Below, in pieces: positions 1 through 6,521 of a stretch of 64,000 nt of DNA (position 1 is the first letter of the stretch; each line of letters begins with the position of its first letter). The notes beneath the pieces are model-generated. The model made no database searches. It was given only the letters and a program-made list of their open reading frames with translations, and was not told the DNA's origin. This DNA comes from an uncultured Acetatifactor sp. (GTDB taxonomy: Bacteria > Bacillota > Clostridia > Lachnospirales > Lachnospiraceae). The DNA lies in assembly GCA_947625675.1 (NCBI GenBank), contig CANQPH010000002.1:35811-99810 (forward strand), written 5' to 3'. The position numbers and the translations under genes were made by a program.

Positions 1-606
1 GCAGTTCACCTTGGAACGAAGTCCCTCGGAATAGGGAGTTCTGTAGAGCTCCTTCACGGTGTTGGTATAAGGATCATATTCGGTCTCCACGAAGGTAAAG
101 CCGTTGATACGGGAAATGATCTTGGCGGCGTCCTTGCCCAGGCCGTTCAGGATCACGCGCAGAGGCTTCTGACGAACCTTGTTGGCCTTCTCGGCGATGC
201 CGATGGCGCCTTCCGCAGCGGCGAAGGACTCATGTCCGGCCAGGAAGCAGAAACAGTCGGTGTCCTCTTCCAGAAGCATTTTGCCCAGGTTGCCATGGCC
301 AAGACCAACCTTACGGGTGTCGGCAACGGAGCCGGGGATGCAGAAAGCCTGCAGGCCCTCGCCGATGGCGGCGGCGGCTTCGGAGGCCTTGCGGCAGCCC
401 TTCTTGATCGCAATGGCGGCGCCTACGGTATATGCCCAGCAGGCGTTCTCAAAGCAGATGGGCTGAATCTTCTTCACCTGGTCATAAACGTCCAGACCAG
501 CGTCCTTGGTGATCTTCTCAGCTTCTTCGATAGAGGAGATACCATAGCTGTTCAGTACAGAATTAATCTTCTCAATACGTCTTTCATATGATTCAAATAA
601 AGCCAT
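1..606 (-). CDS. GGGtGRT protein, C-terminus cut by window edge
   Basis: The first 202 residues of a conserved protein start at 606 behind a GGAGGA ribosome site and run off the left edge. The sequence is rich in Ala/Gly and has short conserved-looking stretches (CFENACWAYTVGAA, GLGHGNLGKMLLEEDTD, FLAGHESFAAAEGA). I recognise these as the family named GGGtGRT protein in clostridial genomes; the naming motif must lie in the missing C-terminal part. The molecular function is not established. It lies 18 bp behind the NifU-like scaffold gene, so the two are probably one transcript, and an Fe-S related role is inferred from that pairing only. No signal peptide or membrane segment is visible. Confidence 0.75.
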   Translation of the reverse strand, partial: MALFESYERRIEKINSVLNSYGISSIEEAEKITKDAGLDVYDQVKKIQPICFENACWAYTVGAAIAIKKGCRKASEAAAAIGEGLQAFCIPGSVADTRKVGLGHGNLGKMLLEEDTDCFCFLAGHESFAAAEGAIGIAEKANKVRQKPLRVILNGLGKDAAKIISRINGFTFVETEYDPYTNTVKELYRTPYSEGLRSKVNC

Positions 607-624
607 CTTCCTTGTCCTCCTCTA

Positions 625-1317
625 TTATTCTTTCCTGGGATCGATGATCTTCACGGCATCGGCAACCCGGCCATACTGGCCCTTTGCCTTCTCCCATGCG
701 GTGTTGGGATCATCACCCTTCTTGATAAAGTCAGTCATCTTTCCAAGGCTTACGAACTGGTAGCCTATGATCTCGTCATTGGCGTCCAGGGCGATGCCGG
801 TCACATAACCTTCCGCCATCTCCAGATAACGAGGACCCTTTGCCAGGGTGCCGTACATGGTGCCCACCTGACTCCTCAGGCCCTTGCCCAGATCCTCCAG
901 GCCAGCGCCTACGGGCAGACCTTCCTCAGAAAATGCGCTCTGGGAACGGCCGTACACGATCTGCAGGAACAATTCTCTCATGGCGGTATTGATGGCATCG
1001 CACACGAGGTCGGTATTCAGAGCCTCCATAACGGTCAGGCCGGGAAGGATTTCCGCAGCCATGGCGGCGGAATGAGTCATGCCGGAGCATCCGATGGTCT
1101 CCACCAGAGCCTCCTGAATGATACCCTCCTTGACGTTCAGGGAAAGCTTGCAGGCGCCCTGCTGGGGAGCGCACCAGCCCACGCCATGGGTGAACCCGGA
1201 GATGTCTTCTACTCTCTTGGCCTGAACCCACTTCGCTTCTTCAGGGATAGGGGCACAGCCATGATGTACGCCCTGCGCCACCGGGCACATTTCTTCAACT
1301 TCCTTTGAATAAATCAT
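625..1317 (-). CDS. Iron-sulfur cluster assembly scaffold-like protein (NifU-like fold)
   Basis: 230 aa. The start is ATG 1317, because an AGGAG site sits just upstream; the in-frame ORF extends to 1386 without a ribosome site. The protein carries Cys residues in CPVAQGVHHGC (about 10-20) and WCAPQQGACKLSL, and then VETIGCSGMTHSAAMAAEILPG, which resembles the IscU/NifU pattern of a Cys after Gly in a beta-strand followed by a helix. Scaffold proteins of this fold hold nascent Fe-S clusters for transfer. It is longer than IscU (about 130 aa) and probably a clostridial variant. It directly precedes the GGGtGRT gene, an arrangement I associate with Lachnospiraceae and relatives. The exact client and cluster type cannot be read from sequence. 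Confidence 0.75.
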   Translation of the reverse strand: MIYSKEVEEMCPVAQGVHHGCAPIPEEAKWVQAKRVEDISGFTHGVGWCAPQQGACKLSLNVKEGIIQEALVETIGCSGMTHSAAMAAEILPGLTVMEALNTDLVCDAINTAMRELFLQIVYGRSQSAFSEEGLPVGAGLEDLGKGLRSQVGTMYGTLAKGPRYLEMAEGYVTGIALDANDEIIGYQFVSLGKMTDFIKKGDDPNTAWEKAKGQYGRVADAVKIIDPRKE

Positions 1318-1471
1318 GTGAAATTCTCCTTTCAAAATTCTTTGATTATGACACTTCAAACTGCGGAACATAATCATCGAATACATTCTCTCATATTCCG
1401 ACTAAAAAATCCAGTCCTTTTTCACAATTTTTTACCGAAGATAAGCGTATAACATTTCCAATTCCCCTCTG

Positions 1472-2077
1472 CTACAAAATGCTAATTAACGCTCTCACCG
1501 TCCCTGCGGCAGCAGCCACGCATCCCAAAGTGAACAACAGGGCGTTTGCAGCACCATCCGCATGAAACAGTTTCAGGCAGATTCCACCTGGCAGCGGATA
1601 TAACAGGCGAACCTTTTTGAAATTAAAAATATCCGTGAAAAGATGCGAAGCAAAAGCGATGGTAAAATACGGTACAGCCATAGGGATCGCCACATACACG
1701 CAGACCGTCAATATACCCAAGACCAAAAAAGAATGCATCATGCTGCGGTGAGGCATCTGCTTCCCCACCGCACAGATCACAAGAAACACAACGCAACCCA
1801 TCACAATCCTAGCTGCATTAGAATTTGTCATAATACGCTGCACAATGCCTATATGAAACACTTTTTCGATACCGGCTGCAACAGCAACGGCAGCCATAGC
1901 CAGTATAATGATGACATTTGCATCTCTATGTGCCTCCGCCGTTCCTACGTCAATATCGCTGATCACGGCACCAACACCGGCTGCAGACAACCCCACCACC
2001 AGTTCCGGCAGCGATTTCGGATCGACGATGGCCATGGCTGCGGCTATGCCAACCGCCATATGTGTTTTTCCCAACAT
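1472..2077 (-). CDS. YdjM-like membrane protein, DUF457 family (annotated metal-dependent hydrolase)
   Basis: About 201 aa with four to five hydrophobic segments. ATG 2077 is chosen because GAGAGG sits 7 nt upstream; a TTG at 2083 would lie against that site. The N-terminus (MLGKTHMAVGIAA) and the spaced polar motifs ISDIDV, HRSMMHSF and ASHLFTDIFN fit the YdjM/DUF457 family, whose conserved His and Asp residues are thought to bind metal at the membrane. In Bacillus and E. coli relatives are linked to the LexA/SOS regulon, but I see no LexA box here. It stands alone between the scaffold gene and the unknown operon, all on the same strand. Substrate unknown. Confidence 0.75.
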   Translation of the reverse strand: MLGKTHMAVGIAAAMAIVDPKSLPELVVGLSAAGVGAVISDIDVGTAEAHRDANVIIILAMAAVAVAAGIEKVFHIGIVQRIMTNSNAARIVMGCVVFLVICAVGKQMPHRSMMHSFLVLGILTVCVYVAIPMAVPYFTIAFASHLFTDIFNFKKVRLLYPLPGGICLKLFHADGAANALLFTLGCVAAAAGTVRALISIL

Positions 2078-2141
2078 ATGCAAACCTCTCGTATCATTGT
2101 TACTGGCAATTCACATTCGGACTTTAACGTTCAAAATCTCT

Positions 2142-3641
2142 TCAACGCAGTTCGTCCAGCAAATTTGTCTGTCCGTTATGAATAACGTATACCCATAAAT
2201 AGGCATTCCTGCTGCCGGGTCCAAGGACTGCGCTGACATATTGATTGAGAGAAAACTCTAACCCGTAATACGATATCTTGTCCCCTCCGGCCAACCTGCC
2301 TTTCTGATCAGGCCTGCCCTTCACATAGACCAAGTCTCCCACACTGAGGATCCCCAGCGCTATCATCTCGCCCAGCTTCATCTTCTTGGTCTTCCCTGCA
2401 GAACTCCCAATAGACTTCGCTGTATCGGCTTCAAATACATTCTTTCCGAACAGGTCAAATGATTTGTCTGTTGTCTTTTGCGCATGAGTTGGAAGCGCAT
2501 TCCTGCCGCTGCTGACAGGAACTTCAAATGCTTTCTGAATGAGCGGATCCAGATCCCAGCCATGTATTTCATAGCTGTCATTGTTACCGCCCGGAAGCGA
2601 CCGCAAGACATAATGACCATTGAATGCGTATTCATCTGGAACATAAAAATATTTTCCACATACGTAAAATTCCTTGGTCCGATAAGGATGCAGGAGCACC
2701 TCGACGACTGACCCATCATTTCTTAACTTGGCATACAGATTATAATAATCGGGGTAGAATAACTGTTTTCCATCAAAATAAACCCATTCCCTGTTGCTAA
2801 TCCAGTTATATGTTTTAGATTTACTATCCAACACGTCATAAGGGATACCATACCTTGTCTCAGACAGCTTTCCGATGGCACTGATAATGAGCGAGCGGGA
2901 ATAAAACGGCATACCGTCTTCCTGTCGCCTCACCAATGTCCTTTCCGCAATCGTCATCCTGTCCTCCAACATATCAAAGGAAAAAATATGGGGATTCTCT
3001 TCCTTCCTCATCCCCTCACCAGACAGATCGCATTGCAAAACCGTCTGTTTTCCGCCAGACCGTTCAACGCTGACCACAAAACTTATCCCCCCAGCTACCC
3101 CTATGATCAATCTCGTGCTGTTCACATATAGCATACGGCAGCCAAAATACTTCATCGAATTTATCACGGAAACCCTGGAGGAAACCTTTCGTCCTGTTTC
3201 TGCGTAATACTCCTTCCTGAATAGGTCTTCAAAGTCATCATCCCCCTTTGAAACCTTCCACGCCAGTGTTTTCTCCCGGCTCATCATATCCACGCACCAG
3301 ACAAAACAACTCGACTCGCTCTGCTTCGTCTCGGAATAATAGAATTTCTGACCGTATATATATACGCAGTCTTCATATTTCCCGGCATACTTGTCTTTCC
3401 TTCCGCCATAATCATAGGAATAAAGTTCCTCTCCGCCAAAAGAAAACAGTGTTATGATCTGTGTATTGTACAAAAAAATTCCAAACTTATTGACTGCAAC
3501 AAACTGATAATCCGTCTTGCCATCCATATCCAATCTCAGGATCTCTGTTTTTCGAACGGAGGGATTCATTTTGACCAATATGTATTTCCCCTCATGTCGT
3601 TTCAGGAAATAAACATTGTCCTTATAATAGGACACTCTCAT
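2142..3641 (-). CDS. Unknown protein: putative beta-propeller-like N-terminus with C-terminal RAMA-like domain
   Basis: 499 aa, no signal peptide or membrane span. Residues 1 to about 370 are rich in Tyr/Phe/Val with recurring strand-like patterns (YKDNVYFLKR, WVYFDGKQLFY, YVCGKYFYVPDEY), as in propeller or DUF5050-type display domains; this is inference. The last 80 residues (LGEMIALGILSVGDLVYVKGR ... GLEFSLNQYVSAVLG ... NLLDELR) closely follow the layout of the RAMA domain (restriction enzyme adenine methylase associated), a small DNA- or modification-linked module of conflict systems. The ATG overlaps the stop of a 46-aa ORF as ATGA and has no good ribosome site of its own, so it is either translationally coupled or frameshifted from that ORF. 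Last gene of an AT-rich operon. Confidence 0.6.
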   Translation of the reverse strand: MRVSYYKDNVYFLKRHEGKYILVKMNPSVRKTEILRLDMDGKTDYQFVAVNKFGIFLYNTQIITLFSFGGEELYSYDYGGRKDKYAGKYEDCVYIYGQKFYYSETKQSESSCFVWCVDMMSREKTLAWKVSKGDDDFEDLFRKEYYAETGRKVSSRVSVINSMKYFGCRMLYVNSTRLIIGVAGGISFVVSVERSGGKQTVLQCDLSGEGMRKEENPHIFSFDMLEDRMTIAERTLVRRQEDGMPFYSRSLIISAIGKLSETRYGIPYDVLDSKSKTYNWISNREWVYFDGKQLFYPDYYNLYAKLRNDGSVVEVLLHPYRTKEFYVCGKYFYVPDEYAFNGHYVLRSLPGGNNDSYEIHGWDLDPLIQKAFEVPVSSGRNALPTHAQKTTDKSFDLFGKNVFEADTAKSIGSSAGKTKKMKLGEMIALGILSVGDLVYVKGRPDQKGRLAGGDKISYYGLEFSLNQYVSAVLGPGSRNAYLWVYVIHNGQTNLLDELR

Positions 3642-3778
3642 ATACCCCGGTAACTTGCGGAAGTAGACTCTGCTTCAGGAAAATCATGTCCCCTGTTACA
3701 AGTTTTCCAGCTTAAACCAGTATAATATTCACTATGAAATCCAAAATAATCTTCCTGTTCCATATGTCTTCTGTTCAT
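3638..3778 (-). CDS. Small 46-aa ORF overlapping the RAMA-type gene by ATGA
   Basis: ATG 3778 follows a near-perfect GAGGAGG site with 6-nt spacing. The ORF encodes a polar 46-residue peptide beginning MNRRHMEQEDYFGF and ending SYRGI, and its TGA overlaps the ATG of the 499-aa gene by four bases. It can be a leader ORF that couples translation. Alternatively it is the true N-terminus of the large protein cut off by loss of one base in the run of four G (3645-3648): one extra G would give SYRGYMRVSYY in one continuous frame. The strong ribosome site here and weak one at 3641 favour translation starting at 3778 in either case. Confidence 0.5.
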   Translation of the reverse strand: MNRRHMEQEDYFGFHSEYYTGLSWKTCNRGHDFPEAESTSASYRGI

Positions 3779-3917
3779 GTTTAACCTCCTCGTTTTCTTT
3801 TATAAAATATTAAATTGAGTTCCACTGCTTTCTATACTAAAATGCCAAAAATTAATTTGCTATCTTTGACAGCACTTCATTCCGCCGCCGTACCTTCAAT
3901 CTGCCTTCGCCAATATG

Positions 3918-4424
3918 TTATTGGTGCTTTGACATATATATAATTCCCACCACGGCTGCCAGTATAAGAGAGATAATCCATCCCCAATGAAATATGATCT
4001 TACACACCAGAAAAACGCCTGCAAAAATGGCGACAAGAAACCTGTCATTTGCACTCGGCTGCGCCGCCGAAGGCTGACTTCCCAAAGGACGCTGCGGCAT
4101 CGTTGTTCCTAACACTAAATCATCGAAATTAGGGGTACTTTTTGAAAAGCCATTAGGATATTGGCTGATCACACTATAAATCTGCTCAAAGGTAACGCCC
4201 CTTCCCCGATATCGTCCGGTAATGACACGTCTTGATGAGTTATGATTGGTCAGCGTTCCATTGATATTCCAAAGTTCAGCCAACGCAGACAGATGAAATC
4301 CCTGCCCGTCATCCTGATTGGCCCCTGACACGCCTTCTACTGTCGCCAGATATATTTTCTGTGCGATCTCCTGACTGCTTAGTCTTAAGTCCTTGATCTG
4401 CCTAAGTGCTTCCGCTTTGTTCAT
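3918..4424 (-). CDS. Hypothetical protein with C-terminal membrane segments
   Basis: 168 aa. ATG 4424 has GGAGG 8 nt upstream; the upstream in-frame TTG lies inside that site. Residues 1-110 are soluble and polar (QIKDLRLSSQEIAQKIYLATVEG, then a Gly/Arg-rich RVITGRYRGRGVTF). About 25 residues of Pro/Gln/Ser linker follow, then two hydrophobic segments (LVAIFAGVFLVCKIIF and WIISLILAAVVGIIYM) ending in MSKHQ. The layout suggests a membrane-anchored cytoplasmic domain. I do not recognise the family. It sits third in the AT-rich operon, 43 bp after another small membrane protein. Confidence 0.6.
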   Translation of the reverse strand: MNKAEALRQIKDLRLSSQEIAQKIYLATVEGVSGANQDDGQGFHLSALAELWNINGTLTNHNSSRRVITGRYRGRGVTFEQIYSVISQYPNGFSKSTPNFDDLVLGTTMPQRPLGSQPSAAQPSANDRFLVAIFAGVFLVCKIIFHWGWIISLILAAVVGIIYMSKHQ

Positions 4425-4467
4425 CCTCTGTTCCTCCAAATAATCTGTATATTTTTAATCCAAACGC

Positions 4468-4932
4468 TTATGAAGCGATCACGGCCACCAATATTATCGG
4501 CAGCAAAAAGCATGTAAATGCAGCCCAACGTTTAGAAAACTTACATAAGGCAAAAGAAATGATCGCACCTAAGATCAAGTACACCACATAACTTTCTCCC
4601 GGATCTCCTATGCTGGATAACAAAATGCTCCATGAAAAACTCCCTAGAACCGCACTGCCTAAGTTCATGTTCACCTTGTCTTTGGCCATTTCATCCTCGC
4701 TGTGGCCTTTTCGGCGCCGGTCACCCATATTGTTTTCCAGGCACCAGTCATAAAAGGACTGCAGGCATCCTTTGTCCACCGCCTTGACATAAGCCCGTAT
4801 ATTCGCTTTCGTCGCATAATCCCCATCATCCATTGCCACCTTGTATTTTCGCAGTTCCGCCGCTTCCTGGCGACTCATGGATTTGCCATGGGCGAACTTA
4901 TATAAGAGTTCCACCTTATTCGCTTCTGTCAA
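4468..4932 (-). CDS. Hypothetical small membrane protein
   Basis: 154 aa starting at TTG 4932, chosen because AGGAGG lies 8 nt upstream; no ATG fits. The N-terminal 80 residues are charged and helical (EANKVELLYKFAHGKSMSRQ, AAELRKYKVAMDDGDYATKA). They are followed by a basic stretch (GDRRRKGHSEDEMAKD) and two to three hydrophobic segments (GSAVLGSFSWSILLSSIG, YVVYLILGAIISFALC, WAAFTCFLLPIILVAVIAS). The family is unknown to me. It shares with the next gene of the operon a soluble N-half and a membrane C-half, so the two may work together at the membrane; that is inference. Confidence 0.6.
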   Translation of the reverse strand: MTEANKVELLYKFAHGKSMSRQEAAELRKYKVAMDDGDYATKANIRAYVKAVDKGCLQSFYDWCLENNMGDRRRKGHSEDEMAKDKVNMNLGSAVLGSFSWSILLSSIGDPGESYVVYLILGAIISFALCKFSKRWAAFTCFLLPIILVAVIAS

Positions 4933-4945
4933 ATTATGTTCCTCC

Positions 4946-5548
4946 TTACTTTGCAATATTCTTTCCGGACTGTTTGAGAAATGAGAATTTCTTTACAAAT
5001 TTGCCATGCGGGACCTCCTCCTCTGTCATCAGCTCATATATTTTATCATCATTAACCTGTACCTTTCCTTCGTCCATCCAAAGCTTTGCGTCAAATAAAC
5101 GAAGGTAATTTATAGAATCTTCGGCATCACAATCTTCATCATAATAACCATAACAGCATGTAAATTTTAAAATCCCATCTTCTTCGGAAATATTCTGAAA
5201 AGAAAGCTGCATAAATACTTTGTTATTCACAGTGAGATTTAAGGAATTATGAAAAAAAAGCATTTCTTTTCCTATATCGCGGATAGTCTCAAATCGATTA
5301 TAATCATCTAACTCTCTGGAATTCGACGGAGAAAAATTGGGGGCAATATCATACGCATGGAGATCAAAATAGCACTTCCCTAGTTTAATAGCAAGATCTT
5401 CGCCTGATTGAACAACTATGACTTTTTTCAGCCAGTCTGCTTCAAAATCAGCTTCCAATCTGGGTTTCTTATTCCCTTTATCTTCGAATTTCGCATATTT
5501 ATTGTTATAACTATGACTATACCTAAAAAAAAGCACATTTATTTTCAT
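4946..5548 (-). CDS. Hypothetical cytoplasmic protein, first gene of the AT-rich operon
   Basis: 200 aa, no signal or membrane segment. ATG 5548 has GAAGGTG about 6 nt upstream; the in-frame GTG 5557 lies within that site. The protein is rich in Asn, Asp, Tyr and Lys, unlike the Ala/Gly/Arg-rich neighbours outside the operon, and its codons are AT-rich. Sections such as FSPSNSRELDDYNRFETIRD and KFTCCYGYYDEDCDAED look like a compact alpha/beta domain. No motif I can name. It directly follows the promoter at 5595-5623 and is separated from the next gene by 13 bp. Confidence 0.6.
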   Translation of the reverse strand: MKINVLFFRYSHSYNNKYAKFEDKGNKKPRLEADFEADWLKKVIVVQSGEDLAIKLGKCYFDLHAYDIAPNFSPSNSRELDDYNRFETIRDIGKEMLFFHNSLNLTVNNKVFMQLSFQNISEEDGILKFTCCYGYYDEDCDAEDSINYLRLFDAKLWMDEGKVQVNDDKIYELMTEEEVPHGKFVKKFSFLKQSGKNIAK

Positions 5549-5594
5549 TTCATTCACCTTCTCTCAATTTATTATAATTTTATTTCTCAATTTT

Positions 5595-5623
5595 AATATA
5601 TCAAAATACCAAAATTACGTCAA
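5595..5623 (-). promoter_or_regulatory. Sigma-A-type promoter of the AT-rich unknown operon
   Basis: On the minus strand TTGACG (5618-5623) and TATATT (5595-5600) are separated by exactly 17 bp, about 47 bp upstream of ATG 5548. This is a near-consensus housekeeping promoter. It suggests that genes 5548 to 2142 are transcribed as one unit from here. Confidence 0.7.
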
Positions 5624-5661
5624 CATTGGCAGACCGAAGATTATCTTAATAATTTATGCAA

Positions 5662-5698
5662 AACAAATCCCCCGAGAGGTTATCCCAGGGGATTTGTT
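5662..5698 (-). terminator. Hairpin terminator between the transferase-like gene and the unknown operon
   Basis: An 11-bp perfect stem AACAAATCCCC/GGGGATTTGTT (5662-5672 with 5688-5698) encloses a 15-nt loop. It lies 47 bp beyond the stop of the gene ending at 5745 and just upstream of the promoter at 5595. The stem itself ends in TTTGTTTTG on the minus strand, so it is a plausible intrinsic terminator with an imperfect U tract. Confidence 0.55.
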
Positions 5699-5744
5699 GT
5701 ATATTTTGCACAATTTCAACTTTTTCCTTAAATCAGATTCTTTT

Positions 5745-6410
5745 TCACTTTTTTTGCACTACTTCTCCCGTTTTCTTGAAGATACTGTTCCCGGGCACCA
5801 CTCCCCGGACCATGGAAGTGGGATAGACGTTGCTGTCCCTTCCGATCACGGTTCCCGGGTTCAGCACGCTGTTGCAGCCCACTTCCACCCGGTCTCCCAG
5901 CATGGCCCCCACTTTTTTGAGGCCGGTGGGGATCTGATCTCCGTCCCCCTTGATCACCACCAGGGTCTTGTCACTCTTCACGTTGGAGGTGATGGAGCCT
6001 GCGCCCATGTGGGCCTTGTATCCCAGGATGCTGTCTCCCACATAATTATAATGAGGCACCTGGACCTTGTTGAACAGAATGACGTTCTTCAGCTCCGTGG
6101 AATTGCCCACCACGGCGCCCTTGCCCACGATGGCATTGCCCCGCACGAAGGCACAGTGCCGGATTTCCGCATCCTCGTCCACGATCAGCGGCCCGTTCAG
6201 GCAGGCGGTGGGAGCCACCTTGGCGCTCTTTGCGATCCAGATGTTCTCCCCTTTTTTCTCATAAATCTCCGGATCCAGCTTCTCCCCCAGTTCCAGGATA
6301 AAATCATGGATCCTGGGCAGCAACTCCCAAGGATAGACGGCCCCTGCAAACAGATCCGCCGCAATGGTTTCCCGCAGGTCATACAGTTCTTCTATGTTTG
6401 CACACTTCAT
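5745..6410 (-). CDS. Left-handed beta-helix (hexapeptide) transferase-like protein
   Basis: 221 aa. ATG 6410 has GAGGG 8 nt upstream. After about 65 N-terminal residues the chain runs through hexapeptide-type turns (IWIAKSAKVAPTACLNGPLIV, DEDAEIRHCAFVRGNAIVGK, GAVVGNSTELKNVIL, then SILGYKAHMGAGSITSNVKSD). This is the pattern of the C-terminal acyltransferase domain of GlmU and related nucleotide-sugar enzymes. There is no N-terminal nucleotidyltransferase domain (no LxAGxGTRM), so it is not a complete GlmU. Such short proteins are usually annotated as UDP-GlcNAc pyrophosphorylase-like. The substrate is unknown. It follows topB by 111 bp on the same strand. Confidence 0.75.
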   Translation of the reverse strand: MKCANIEELYDLRETIAADLFAGAVYPWELLPRIHDFILELGEKLDPEIYEKKGENIWIAKSAKVAPTACLNGPLIVDEDAEIRHCAFVRGNAIVGKGAVVGNSTELKNVILFNKVQVPHYNYVGDSILGYKAHMGAGSITSNVKSDKTLVVIKGDGDQIPTGLKKVGAMLGDRVEVGCNSVLNPGTVIGRDSNVYPTSMVRGVVPGNSIFKKTGEVVQKK

Positions 6411-6521
6411 AGGATTTTCCCTCACTTTTCTTCCCGCTTTATCCAGCGATCACTTTTCTTTTTTCCCATCCGATGGCTAACATCTTTCCGTTCCGCCCGG
6501 TAGAATGTTTCCCACCCTGTT

